From Streptomyces diastatochromogenes (GTDB lineage: Bacteria > Actinomycetota > Actinomycetes > Streptomycetales > Streptomycetaceae): 40,481 bases of DNA. Positions 1-7,846 of the stretch are shown piece by piece. The stretch is taken from assembly GCF_002242805.1 (NCBI RefSeq), contig NZ_MCGQ01000018.1, positions 1 through 40,481 of the forward strand. Direction: 5' to 3'. The notes under the pieces were generated by a model, which saw only the letters and a list, made by a program, of their open reading frames with translations, made no database searches and was not told the DNA's origin. Every line of letters starts with the position of its first letter. Positions within the stretch are counted from its first letter, which is position 1. Made by a program: the position numbers and the translations under genes.

Positions 1-120
1 GCCCGCAGCACCCCCGGCCCCCGCCTGCCCACCGCCCGCAGCACCCCCGGCCCCCGCCTGCCGACCGCCCGCAGCGTCCCCGCCGCCCGTCTGCCCCATG
101 CCCGCTGCGTCCCCGGCCGG
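1..120. repeat. 33-bp tandem repeat, about 3.5 copies
   Basis: Copies begin at 1, 34, 67 and (degenerate) 100. Units 1 and 2 differ by one base; unit 3 has several changes and unit 4 is partial. The period is 11 codons and stays in frame with the minus-strand gene starting at 144. The array may continue beyond the left edge. Confidence 0.85.
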
Positions 121-144
121 TGGTCGTCCGTTCGTCGGCGTCAT
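1..144 (-). CDS. Start of a Gly/Ala/Gln-rich repeat protein (partial, runs off left edge)
   Basis: Function not recognised. Only the first 48 codons are in the window. The ATG at 144 overlaps the stop of the upstream FUSC gene in the ATGA arrangement, and a GGAGG lies 10 nt before it inside the FUSC coding sequence, so the two genes should be translationally coupled. The frame is open to the window edge with mostly G/C third bases. After about 15 residues (MTPTNGRPPAGDAAG) come three 11-residue repeats of the pattern (G/M)(G/R)Q(A/T)G(A/G)G(G/D)AAG. The N-terminus is therefore probably flexible and low-complexity, ahead of an unseen domain. Coupling to an exporter suggests a partner or regulator, but the visible part does not decide this. 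The alternative is a non-coding tandem repeat; start context and frame preservation argue against it. Confidence 0.6.
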   Translation of the reverse strand, partial: MTPTNGRPPAGDAAGMGQTGGGDAAGGRQAGAGGAAGGGQAGAGGAAG

Positions 145-1805
145 GGCCGTGCGTCCTCCGTTGTCCTGCCCGTGTCGTGGTTCAGGGGTGCGCGCCCCTG
201 GTGTCGTGCCGTCGCGGCGAGCGTACGGTGTCCGGACTGTTCGGCGAGCACGACCCGCTCCGTGGGCAGGGTGCGCTGCCACCACTCGCCGGAGGCGGCG
301 TCGGCCGTGGCGCGCAGGTCGACCAGTGCGGCGGCGAGGGTGCGGTGAGCGGTCTCCAGGGCTCGGGGTTCCGGGTGCGGCTCGGCGAGCAGGCGGGCGG
401 CGTGTTCGCGGGCGTGTTCGACCGTGGTCAGCGCGTGTTCGATGCGGTCGCCGGCGCGCCGGTTGGTGACGGCCACGGCCGCGACGAAGCCGACCAACGC
501 GCCCACGAGGGTGTCCGCGATGCGCTCGGTGATGAGCCGGCCGGGGTCCTGGCTGCGGGCGAACTCGGTGATGAGCAGGGCCATCGGCGTGACGCACACA
601 CTGCCGAGCCAGTAGTTGCGGCTCATCAGCGCCTCGGCGCCGAAGTTGAAGGCGAGGCAGAGCAGCACCAGGGCCGCCGGGTGGAGATGGGCGAGCGGGG
701 TGACCGCGGCGAAGACGAGGACGCCGACCAGGTTGCCGACGACGCGCTGGATGCCCCGGCTCCAGGTGAGGGTGACGTTGGCCTGGTAGAGGGAGGCGGC
801 GGTGACCAGCGCCCAGTAGGGGCGGCCGACTCCCATGGCGAGGGAGGCGTATCCGGCGAGGGCGCAGCCGATCGCGGTGCGGGCGGCGAGGGGCGCGAGC
901 GGGGCGAGCCGGTGCCGCAACGGGCGGCGCGGGAAGGCGAGTTCGGCGTCCACGCCGAGCAGCTCGCCGGTCGGGTCGTGCGGGGTCTCGATCCCGGCGA
1001 CCGGGCCGGTTCCGCGCAGGTCCCGGGCCCAGGCGCGCAGCCGTTCCGGGTCGGTGTCGGCGGGGGCGGCCAGGGCGACCTCGGCGCGGATCAGGAGCCG
1101 TTCGAGGGTGCGCCGGGTGCGGTCCGGGCGGGTGCCCGCGGCCAGCAGGGACTGCCAGGCCGCGTGGATGGCGGCGGCACTCGCGGCGCGGGCCCGGGCG
1201 TGGCCCTCGGCGGTACCGCGCGTGGCGGCGTACACGGCGGCCGCGTTCAGGGCCTGGGCGGTGGCGCGGCGCTCGGGGCCGTGCGGGCGCAGCAGCCCGG
1301 GTGCCATGCCGACCAGCCAGGCCCAGGTGCCGGCCGCGAGGGCCAGCCCGACATGGCCGGGGACCTGGCCGAGGCTCTGCGGTGCGAACAGGGAGGCGGA
1401 GCTGATGAAGGTGAGGACCACGTTGCCGGGCGGACCGATGCGGGTGGCGTCGCACACCGTCTTCTGTACGGCGGCCAGGAGGGCGCCGACGGTGACCAGC
1501 ACGACGGCGTCGCTGGTGAGCGAAGCCGCGAGCAGGGCGACGGCGAGGCCGCCGACCATGCCGAGCACCACCCAGGCCAGGGCCCGGGCCCTGGCGGCGT
1601 AGGGCCGGTTGTGGCCGTAGAGCGCGCACAGGGATCCCGCCATCGTGTACATGGCGAGGTCGAGACGCCCGAGCGCCAGCAGGGTCAGGTTGGGCGGGGC
1701 GACCGCGGCGACCGCGCTCAGCGCGGGCTTGAACCAGATGTCGGAGGGCCGCCCGAGGCGGAGCACGCCGGCGAGGGGAAGACGATGACGGGTCGCACTG
1801 CTCAT
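141..1805 (-). CDS. FUSC family (fusaric-acid-resistance-like) inner-membrane exporter
   Basis: A 554-residue membrane protein with the FUSC/aromatic-acid exporter architecture. There is a membrane block at about residues 30-170, a soluble segment at about 170-310, a second membrane block at about 310-450 and a soluble tail. The second block carries the typical signature GRPYWALVTAASLYQANVT followed by a TWSRGIQRVVGNLVG segment. The family is thought to export aromatic or amphipathic compounds; the substrate here is unknown. The ATG at 1805 lies beside an A+T-rich region with a dyad (1826-1837), so a local repressor is plausible. It is the first gene of a minus-strand operon with the repeat-rich gene that overlaps its stop. 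A second FUSC protein lies at 27201-28691 but is not closely similar. Confidence 0.85.
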   Translation of the reverse strand: MSSATRHRLPLAGVLRLGRPSDIWFKPALSAVAAVAPPNLTLLALGRLDLAMYTMAGSLCALYGHNRPYAARARALAWVVLGMVGGLAVALLAASLTSDAVVLVTVGALLAAVQKTVCDATRIGPPGNVVLTFISSASLFAPQSLGQVPGHVGLALAAGTWAWLVGMAPGLLRPHGPERRATAQALNAAAVYAATRGTAEGHARARAASAAAIHAAWQSLLAAGTRPDRTRRTLERLLIRAEVALAAPADTDPERLRAWARDLRGTGPVAGIETPHDPTGELLGVDAELAFPRRPLRHRLAPLAPLAARTAIGCALAGYASLAMGVGRPYWALVTAASLYQANVTLTWSRGIQRVVGNLVGVLVFAAVTPLAHLHPAALVLLCLAFNFGAEALMSRNYWLGSVCVTPMALLITEFARSQDPGRLITERIADTLVGALVGFVAAVAVTNRRAGDRIEHALTTVEHAREHAARLLAEPHPEPRALETAHRTLAAALVDLRATADAASGEWWQRTLPTERVVLAEQSGHRTLAATARHQGRAPLNHDTGRTTEDARP

Positions 1806-1825
1806 ACCATCAATTTAGCATGTGT

Positions 1826-1837
1826 TTTACTCGTAAA
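1826..1837. promoter_or_regulatory. Candidate operator TTTAC-TC-GTAAA upstream of the FUSC gene
   Basis: A perfect 5-2-5 dyad lies about 20 nt upstream of the FUSC ATG in an unusually A+T-rich stretch (about 1807-1850). Flanking bases extend it to an outer ATTTA...TAAAT pair. Size and position suit a MarR- or TetR-type repressor site; no regulator gene for it is visible. Confidence 0.4.
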
Positions 1838-1982
1838 TGATTTGGATCAGTTGTCGGTTGCCTCCTGCCTCACCTGCTGTGCTCCGGCGAATGCTCCCCG
1901 TGTACCCCCTTGCGCTCGCATGCGCCCCGCGTGGCGCGGGCATCGCATTCCTCGACCGACCGTCGAGCGTGGAGGTGTGCGC

Positions 1983-2543
1983 GTGCACGGACCGGTGTCG
2001 GCCGCCTGGCTGCTGGTCGCGCTGTGCGCGGCGACCGGCGCCTACTGCCTGCTGCGGATGCGCAGCGCCGTCGAGGAGCAGCGCCGCGCCGCGGGCGGCG
2101 AGGCGCTCATGGGGTTCGGCATGGCCGCGATGGCCGTGCCCGCCGCGGTGTTCACCCCGCCGGGCTGGGCCTGGCCGCTGTACGCGGCCGTGTTCGGCGC
2201 GGCGGCGCTGCGCGCCCTGTGGGCCGCGCGCAGCGGCCCGCACCATCTGCACCATGTGGTGGGGACGGTGGCGATGGTCTACGTGTCCCTCGTCATGGCG
2301 GCCTCCCCCACCTCGCCCGCCGCCCACCACCACCCGCACATCGGCGCCGGAGTGCCGCTGGTGACGGGCGCGCTCCTGCTCTACTTCACCGGTTATGTGC
2401 TGCTGTCCGGCGCCCGGCTGGTGCCCGCCGCCGCGACGGCGGGCACGACGGGGGCCGTGCGCTGGGGCGACCGTCCGGAGCTGGCAAGGGCGTGCCGGCT
2501 GTCGATGGGGATCGGGATGGTCGCGATGCTGCTGACGATGTGA
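1983..2543 (+). CDS. DUF5134 domain membrane protein
   Basis: A 186-residue integral membrane protein with about five hydrophobic segments and a His-rich loop (HHLHH near residue 90, HHHPH near residue 118), typical of the actinobacterial DUF5134 family. Function is not established; the His clusters suggest metal binding, which is inference. The GTG at 1983 was chosen because GGAGG at 1971-1975 is 7 nt upstream; an in-frame GTG at 1977 is too close to it. It is divergent from the FUSC gene and is followed by the PAP2 gene after 84 bp. Confidence 0.75.
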   Translation: MHGPVSAAWLLVALCAATGAYCLLRMRSAVEEQRRAAGGEALMGFGMAAMAVPAAVFTPPGWAWPLYAAVFGAAALRALWAARSGPHHLHHVVGTVAMVYVSLVMAASPTSPAAHHHPHIGAGVPLVTGALLLYFTGYVLLSGARLVPAAATAGTTGAVRWGDRPELARACRLSMGIGMVAMLLTM

Positions 2544-2627
2544 ACCCCCGGGCCTCCGGGGGAGGCCGGCGGAACCGAAGGGTCCGGCAAGTGGCCCCCG
2601 GCCCGTCTCGTCGACGAAGATCGCCGC

Positions 2628-3323
2628 ATGCCCCACCAGCCCGCAGACCCTTCGCCCCGCCCGTCGGCCCACCGCGCCGCGGCCGTCGTGGCCGTCGCGC
2701 TCGCCGGCTGTGGCGGGCTGCTGCTGGTGCTCGTCGCCATCCGGTGGCATCCGCTGCTCGGCCTGGACGGCGACGTCTCGCGCACCACGCACCGCTGGGC
2801 GGTCCGCGAACACGGTCTCACGCATGCCTTCCGCATCCTGACGGACTGGGTCTGGGACCCGCTGACCATGCGTCTGGTGTGCGCGGCCGCGGCCGGCTGG
2901 CTGGTGTGGCGCCGCGCGGCCTGGTGGACGGCGCTGTGGCTGGCGGTCACGGTCGCCCTGGGCACCATCGTGCAGCAGTCGGTGAAGGCCGCCGTCGACC
3001 GGCCCCGCCCGATCTGGCCGGATCCCGTCGACAGCGCGCACTACGCGGCGTTCCCCTCCGGGCACGCCATGACGGCCACCGTGGTCTGCGGACTCCTGCT
3101 GTGGCTGCTGCACCGCTTCGGCGCGGGCCGCGCCCTGTGGCGTACGGCCGTGTCCGTGGCCGTCGTCTCGGTGGCCGGCGTGGGCCTGACCCGGGTGTGG
3201 CTGGGCGTCCACTGGCCTTCGGACGTCGTGGGCGGCTGGCTGTTCGGGGCGCTGGTGGTGGCGTTGGCCGTGACGGTGTACGAGTGGCCGCGGGGCGGCC
3301 GGGCGCGGTCACCGCGCGGGTAG
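2628..3323 (+). CDS. PAP2-type phosphatase (membrane lipid phosphatase family)
   Basis: A 231-residue protein with several membrane segments and the three acid-phosphatase motifs. Motif 1 is KAAVDRPRP (K120, R127, P128), motif 2 is PSGH (143-146), and motif 3 is TRVWLGVHWPSD (R189, H195, D199). H195 and D199 form the expected nucleophile pair and H146 is the general acid. The Ser of motif 3 (SR) is Thr188 here, a mild substitution. Such enzymes dephosphorylate phosphatidate, isoprenyl diphosphates or similar lipids at the outer membrane face; the substrate is not predictable. The ATG at 2628 has no clear Shine-Dalgarno. Its TAG stop forms part of the -10 hexamer of the next gene. Confidence 0.85.
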   Translation: MPHQPADPSPRPSAHRAAAVVAVALAGCGGLLLVLVAIRWHPLLGLDGDVSRTTHRWAVREHGLTHAFRILTDWVWDPLTMRLVCAAAAGWLVWRRAAWWTALWLAVTVALGTIVQQSVKAAVDRPRPIWPDPVDSAHYAAFPSGHAMTATVVCGLLLWLLHRFGAGRALWRTAVSVAVVSVAGVGLTRVWLGVHWPSDVVGGWLFGALVVALAVTVYEWPRGGRARSPRG

Positions 3324-3326
3324 AGT
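3321..3326 (+). promoter_or_regulatory. -10 hexamer TAGAGT of a leaderless HAD gene
   Basis: TAGAGT ends 7 nt before the ATG at 3334, so transcription should begin at or beside the start codon, and no Shine-Dalgarno is present. The first three bases are the stop codon of the PAP2 gene. No convincing -35 is seen. Confidence 0.5.
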
Positions 3327-3333
3327 CCGGCGC

Positions 3334-4023
3334 ATGGCTGCCGTGCTCTTCGATTTCTCGGGAACCCTGTTCCGCATCGAGTCCACCGAATCCTGGCTGC
3401 GGGCCGGGCTGAAGGAGACCGGCCTGACACTGGCCGAGCCCGAACTCGCCGACACCGCGAAGGCCTTGGAGGCGGCCGGTGCGCTGCCGGGCGGGGCGGA
3501 CCCCGTCGAGGTGCCGGCGGACCTCGCCGGTGTGTGGGCGGTGCGGGACGAGAGCGCCCGGCTGCACCGGGCCGCCTACACCGGACTGTCGCGCCGCGTG
3601 CCACTGCCCGGCCCGGGCCTGCACGACGCGCTGTACGAGCGGCACAAGTCCCCCGCCGCCTGGTCGCCGTACCCGGACACCGCCGAGGTGCTGCGCACGC
3701 TGCGCGAGCGCGGGATCGGCGTCGGCGTGGTCAGCAACATCGGCTGGGACCTGCGCCCGGTCTTCCGTGAGCACGGGCTCGACGCCTACGTGGACGCGTA
3801 TGTGCTGTCGTACGAACACGGCGTGCAGAAGCCGGACCCGCGGCTCTTCGAGGCCGCCTGCGCGGCACTGGACGTCGATCCGCGGCAGGTGCTGATGGTC
3901 GGTGACAGCAGGGTGGCGGACGGCGGGGCTGCCGCGCTGGGCTGCCGGGTGCACTTCGTGGACCATCTGCCGGTGGCGCAGCGGCCCGACGCACTGCTGC
4001 CGGTGCTGGACCTGGTGGCCTGA
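3334..4023 (+). CDS. HAD superfamily hydrolase
   Basis: A 229-residue haloacid-dehalogenase-fold protein. Motif I is DFSGT with nucleophile D7, but the usual acid/base Asp two residues later is Ser9. Motif II is VVSN (S134), motif III is QKPDP (K166), and motif IV is GDSRVAD (D191, D196). Residues 15-115 are an alpha-helical cap. Loss of the second motif-I Asp is also seen in dehalogenase- and phosphonatase-like members, so simple phosphatase activity should not be assumed. It is probably transcribed from its own leaderless promoter at the end of the PAP2 gene. Substrate unknown. Confidence 0.8.
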   Translation: MAAVLFDFSGTLFRIESTESWLRAGLKETGLTLAEPELADTAKALEAAGALPGGADPVEVPADLAGVWAVRDESARLHRAAYTGLSRRVPLPGPGLHDALYERHKSPAAWSPYPDTAEVLRTLRERGIGVGVVSNIGWDLRPVFREHGLDAYVDAYVLSYEHGVQKPDPRLFEAACAALDVDPRQVLMVGDSRVADGGAAALGCRVHFVDHLPVAQRPDALLPVLDLVA

Positions 4024-4135
4024 GGGTACGAACGCCGGGCTCATGCGCCGCCCGCCTGAGACGATCCCCCGCGTCGCCCCAGACGGACGGCAGCCCCGAA
4101 CTGGCTCCCGCGCACAGCGGTGCCACTGCGCTGAG

Positions 4136-4159
4136 TATAGTTGGCTGGCAGCCAGTCAA
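4136..4159 (+). promoter_or_regulatory. TetR promoter with 19-bp operator palindrome
   Basis: TATAGT at 4136-4141 is a good -10. The near-perfect palindrome TTGGCTGGCAGCCAGTCAA (4141-4159; one asymmetric pair) starts on its last base and covers the transcription start. This is the classic layout of an autorepressing TetR gene. No clear -35 is visible. Confidence 0.65.
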
Positions 4160-4174
4160 CGCAGGAGTTACAGG

Positions 4175-4840
4175 ATGTCCCCGCGCAGCGCCTCGGTCAA
4201 TGAAGAGTTGCGCCGTCGTTCCAGGGAGCGGCTGCTACAGGCCGCGGTGGAGCTGGTCGACGAGCACGGCTTCGAGGCCACCACGCTGGCCGACATCGCG
4301 GACCGGGCGGGCTCGGCGCGCGGACTGGTGTCGTACTACTTCCCCGGCAAGCGCCAGTTGGTGCAGTCCGCCGTGCACCGGCTGATGCACCGCACGCTGG
4401 AGGAGGCGCTGGAGCGGGAGCCGCACACCGAGGACGGCCGGGAGCGGCTGGCCCGGGCCATCGACGCGATCCTGGGCCTCACCCGCGACCGGCCGGTGCT
4501 CATGCGGCAGCACATGGCGGGGCTGCTCCAGGCCGAGGGTTTCGTGCCGTGCCCGGAGCAGCGGCGCCTGGCCGAGCTGTTGAGCGACACCGTCGCCCGG
4601 TACGGCTCCCACGACGTGACGGCCGACTATCCCCTGCTGCGGGCTCTGCTGATGGGGGCGGTGTACGCGGCGTTGGTGCCGGGGGCGCCGATGCCCGTGC
4701 CGACGCTGCGGGCCGAGCTGTTCCAGCGGTACGGGCTCGACTGGGAGCAGGGCATGCCGCCGGGGAGCGACATGGACACCGGGTCGGATCAGGGGCAGGA
4801 CCTGTCGCGGTTCTTCGCGACCGAGGAGCGGTCCGAGTAA
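4175..4840 (+). CDS. TetR family transcriptional regulator
   Basis: A 221-residue regulator. Residues 12-64 form the TetR helix-turn-helix (LLQAAVELVDEHGF, then TTLADIADRAGSARGLVSYYF), and the rest is a helical ligand and dimer domain of unknown specificity. The ATG at 4175 follows an AGGAG at 4162-4166. The operator palindrome 16 bp upstream of the ATG indicates autoregulation. The downstream reductase starts 171 bp after the stop and could be a target, but no second copy of the palindrome is seen before it. The C-terminal 25 residues are acidic and Asp/Ser/Gly-rich, probably disordered. Confidence 0.88.
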   Translation: MSPRSASVNEELRRRSRERLLQAAVELVDEHGFEATTLADIADRAGSARGLVSYYFPGKRQLVQSAVHRLMHRTLEEALEREPHTEDGRERLARAIDAILGLTRDRPVLMRQHMAGLLQAEGFVPCPEQRRLAELLSDTVARYGSHDVTADYPLLRALLMGAVYAALVPGAPMPVPTLRAELFQRYGLDWEQGMPPGSDMDTGSDQGQDLSRFFATEERSE

Positions 4841-5011
4841 CGGATCCCCGGTCCACTCGTCGCCCGACTCTCCTTTTCAGTGCACACACGCAACGTAACC
4901 GCATGATCACAATTTGTCCGGGTCACCCTGCCGGCCTCTGCCGTTGCGGGCCCGGCGGTGCCATGCTGGAGCCGTCCGCACACCCTCCTCCTTCGGGCAA
5001 GGAGTACCGCC

Positions 5012-6355
5012 GTGCTGCGTGTCGCCGTCGTCGGATCCGGGCCGAGCGGGTGTTACACCGCTCAGACCCTGGTCCAGCTCGATCCCGAGGTGCGGGTGGA
5101 CGTACTGGACCGGCTGCCGTGCCCCTACGGGCTGGTGCGCTACGGCGTCGCCCCGGACCACGAGAAGATCAAGTCCCTGCAGGGCAACCTGCGCACGGTG
5201 CTGGAGCACGACCGGGTGCGGTTCCTCGGCGGGGTCCGGGTGGGCGGACCCGGCGGGCTGCCCGTGGCGCGGCTGCGGAGCCTGTACCACGCGGTCGTGT
5301 ACTGCGTGGGCGCCGCCACCGACCGCCACCTCGGGATTCCCGGCGAGGAGTTGCCGGGCAGCTGGTCGGCGACCGAGTTCGTGTCCTGGTACAGCGCGCA
5401 TCCGGACGCGGCCGACGCCGGGTTCGTGCGCGGGGTCCGGTCCGCGGTGGTCATCGGCGTGGGCAACGTGGCCGTGGACGTCACGCGGATGCTGGTGCGG
5501 GGAGCCGGTGAGCTGCGTCCGACGGACATGCCGCAGGCGGCGCTGGACACGCTGGCCGCGAGCGGGGTCGGCGAGGTCCACATGGTGGGCCGGCGCGGCC
5601 CCTCACAGGCCCGCTTCACCACCAAGGAGCTGCGCGAGCTGGGCGGCCTGCCGGACACCGAAGTCAGCCTCGATCCGGACGAGTTGGCGCTGGACCCGGC
5701 GTATGCGGATCCCTCCGCGCTGCCCGCCGTGCAGCGCCGCAACGTGGAGGCGCTGCGCGGCTGGGCGGCGGCCCCGCCCCGGCAGACGGCCCGGCGGATA
5801 CGGCTGCGGTTCTTCCTGCGGCCCGTGGAACTGCTCGCGGACGACGCCGGCAGGGTGGGCGCCGTGCGCTTCGAGCGGACGGCGCCGGACGGGCGCGGCG
5901 GCATCACGGGCACGGGACGGTACGAGGACGTCGCGGCCCAGTTGGTGCTGCGCTCGGTCGGCTATCGCGGAGTGCCGCTGGAGGGGCTGCCGTTCGATGC
6001 GTCGACCGGCACCGTGCCGCACGCGGAGGGCCGTGTCCTGCGCGACGGCGTCGCGTCGCCGGGCGAGTACGTCGCCGGCTGGATCAAGCGCGGCCCGACC
6101 GGTGTCATCGGCACCAACCGGCCGTGCGCCAAGGAGACGGCGACCTCCCTGCTCGCGGACGCGCCCGCGCTCGTACGCCGGGAGGTGCCGGAGAACCCGC
6201 TGGAGGCGCTGCGGGCGGCGGGTGTCGAACCGGTGCCGTGGGCGGGGTGGCAGGCGATCGAGCGCGCCGAGGCCGCACTGGGCGCACGGCTCGGCCGGAG
6301 CGTGGTCAAGCTGGCCGACTGGGACGCGCTGCTGGGGGCTGCGCGGTCGGCCTAG
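5012..6355 (+). CDS. FAD/NADP-dependent ferredoxin (adrenodoxin-type) reductase, FprA-like
   Basis: A 447-residue flavoprotein of the adrenodoxin reductase/mycobacterial FprA group. It transfers electrons from NADPH through FAD to ferredoxins, which can feed cytochromes P450. Seen: the N-terminal FAD dinucleotide motif VVGSGPSG (about 7-13), the conserved YGVAPDHEKIK (44-54), the NADP-binding GVGNVAVDVTR (149-159), and the hallmark GWIKRGPTGVIGTN near residue 360. The GTG at 5012 is chosen for AAGGAG at 4999-5004 with 7-nt spacing and because the FAD motif must be N-terminal. It is slightly shorter than FprA (about 456). No ferredoxin or P450 gene is adjacent. Confidence 0.9.
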   Translation: MLRVAVVGSGPSGCYTAQTLVQLDPEVRVDVLDRLPCPYGLVRYGVAPDHEKIKSLQGNLRTVLEHDRVRFLGGVRVGGPGGLPVARLRSLYHAVVYCVGAATDRHLGIPGEELPGSWSATEFVSWYSAHPDAADAGFVRGVRSAVVIGVGNVAVDVTRMLVRGAGELRPTDMPQAALDTLAASGVGEVHMVGRRGPSQARFTTKELRELGGLPDTEVSLDPDELALDPAYADPSALPAVQRRNVEALRGWAAAPPRQTARRIRLRFFLRPVELLADDAGRVGAVRFERTAPDGRGGITGTGRYEDVAAQLVLRSVGYRGVPLEGLPFDASTGTVPHAEGRVLRDGVASPGEYVAGWIKRGPTGVIGTNRPCAKETATSLLADAPALVRREVPENPLEALRAAGVEPVPWAGWQAIERAEAALGARLGRSVVKLADWDALLGAARSA

Positions 6356-6407
6356 GCCGGGTCGGAGCCGGCGGCTTCCAGGTGGGCATGACACACAACG
6401 GCAACAC

Positions 6408-6433
6408 CCTTGACATCAACAAACTGTTCAAGG
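6408..6433. promoter_or_regulatory. Inverted repeat CCTTGA...TCAAGG upstream of the permease gene
   Basis: Six-base arms are separated by 14 bp, with an inner TTGA-CA-TCAA dyad (6410-6419). TTGACA at 6410-6415 could also be a -35, but no -10 occurs at normal spacing. This is a candidate repressor site about 60-80 bp before the permease start; purine permeases often have local MarR-type control. Confidence 0.35.
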
Positions 6434-6490
6434 ACCTTACGGTCTCGTGCTGTTCGGATGTCACTCCCCACCCGCCGCTCTGGAGTCCCC

Positions 6491-7846
6491 ATGGCCACGA
6501 CCGCAGAAGTGCACCCCGTCGACGAGATACCACCGGTGGGCCGGCTTGCGGCCTTCGGGCTGCAGCATGTGCTCGCGATGTACGCGGGCGCCGTCGCGGT
6601 GCCACTGATCGTGGGCGGTGCGATGAAGCTGTCGCCCGCCGACCTGGCGTATCTGATCACCGCCGATCTGCTGGTGTGCGGCATCGCCACGCTGATCCAG
6701 TGCGTCGGGTTCTGGCGGTTCGGGGTCCGGCTGCCGATCATGCAGGGCTGCACGTTCGCGGCCGTGTCGCCGATGGTGCTCATCGGGACGACGGGCGGCG
6801 GACTGCCCGCGATCTACGGCTCGGTGATCGTCGCGGGACTCGCGATCGTGCTGCTCGCACCCGTCTTCGGCCGGCTGCTGCGCTTCTTCCCGCCGCTGGT
6901 CACCGGCACGGTGATCCTGATCATCGGGGTCTCGCTGCTGCCGGTCGCGGGCAACTGGGCCGCGGGCGGTGTCGGTGCGAAGGACTTCGGGGAGCCGAAG
7001 AACCTGGCACTCGCGGCCTTCGTCCTGGCGGTCGTGCTCGGCGTGCAGCGGTTCGCGCCGGTCTTCCTCAGCCGGATCGCCGTACTGATCGGCATCGCGG
7101 TGGGTCTGGCGGTCGCCGTGCCGTTCGGGTTCACGGACTTCGGCGGGGTCGGGGACGCGGACTGGGTGGGGATCAGCACGCCGTTCCACTTCGGGGCGCC
7201 CACGTTCAAGGCGTCCGCGATCGTGTCCATGCTGGTGGTGGCCCTGGTGACGATGACGGAGACGACCGGTGACCTGATCGCGGTCGGCGAGATGACCGGC
7301 CGCCGGGTCGAGCCGCGCTCGCTGGCCGACGGGCTGCGCGCGGACGGCCTGTCGACCGTCCTCGGCGGGGTGTTCAACACCTTCCCGTACACGGCGTACG
7401 CCCAGAACGTGGGCCTGGTCGGGATGACCCGGGTGCGCAGCCGCTGGGTGGTCGCGGCGGCCGGCGGCCTCCTCGTCCTGCTCGGTCTGCTGCCCAAGCT
7501 GGGCGCGGTGGTCGCGGCGATCCCCGCGCCGGTGCTCGGCGGGGCGGGCCTGGTGATGTTCGGGACGGTCGCGGCGAGCGGGCTGCGTACGCTGGCCCGC
7601 GTCGACTTCAAGGGCAACAACAACCTGACGGTGGTGGCCGTTTCGGTGGCGGTCGGCATGCTGCCGGTGGGCGTGCCCACGGTGTACGCGAAGTTCCCGG
7701 ACTGGTTCCAGACGGTGATGAACAGCGGGATCAGCGCGGGGTGTCTGACGGCCATCGCACTGAACCTGCTGTTCAACCATCTGCCGGGGAAGGCCGGTTC
7801 AGCCGCCGTCGCCGAGGCGGACGGCGTGTCCGTGGCCGGACAGTGA
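6491..7846 (+). CDS. NCS2 family nucleobase permease (xanthine/uric acid or uracil type)
   Basis: A 451-residue transporter with about 12-14 membrane helices, of the nucleobase:cation symporter-2 family, importing a purine or pyrimidine base with a proton. Seen: FGLQHVLAMYAG in the first helix, TMTETTGD around residue 255 with the substrate-contacting Glu, and the family signature QNVGLVGMTR around residue 308. The signature is compatible with the urate/xanthine branch, but substrate cannot be fixed from sequence alone. The ATG at 6491 has TGGAG 5 nt upstream; upstream in-frame starts lack homology. Its last 48 bp overlap the 3' end of the convergent TPR gene. Confidence 0.88.
   Translation: MATTAEVHPVDEIPPVGRLAAFGLQHVLAMYAGAVAVPLIVGGAMKLSPADLAYLITADLLVCGIATLIQCVGFWRFGVRLPIMQGCTFAAVSPMVLIGTTGGGLPAIYGSVIVAGLAIVLLAPVFGRLLRFFPPLVTGTVILIIGVSLLPVAGNWAAGGVGAKDFGEPKNLALAAFVLAVVLGVQRFAPVFLSRIAVLIGIAVGLAVAVPFGFTDFGGVGDADWVGISTPFHFGAPTFKASAIVSMLVVALVTMTETTGDLIAVGEMTGRRVEPRSLADGLRADGLSTVLGGVFNTFPYTAYAQNVGLVGMTRVRSRWVVAAAGGLLVLLGLLPKLGAVVAAIPAPVLGGAGLVMFGTVAASGLRTLARVDFKGNNNLTVVAVSVAVGMLPVGVPTVYAKFPDWFQTVMNSGISAGCLTAIALNLLFNHLPGKAGSAAVAEADGVSVAGQ

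Noticed and set aside
1..120. Repeat array as a CRISPR
   Set aside because: The units are contiguous 33-mers without spacers and stay in a coding frame.
120..1982. Long plus-strand open frame opposite the FUSC gene
   Set aside because: Antisense shadow; real coding begins at the GTG at 1983, where a ribosome site and DUF5134 sequence start.
6410..6443. TTGACA...TACGGT as the permease promoter
   Set aside because: The spacer would be 22 bp, too long for a normal sigma-70 promoter, so only the dyad is reported.
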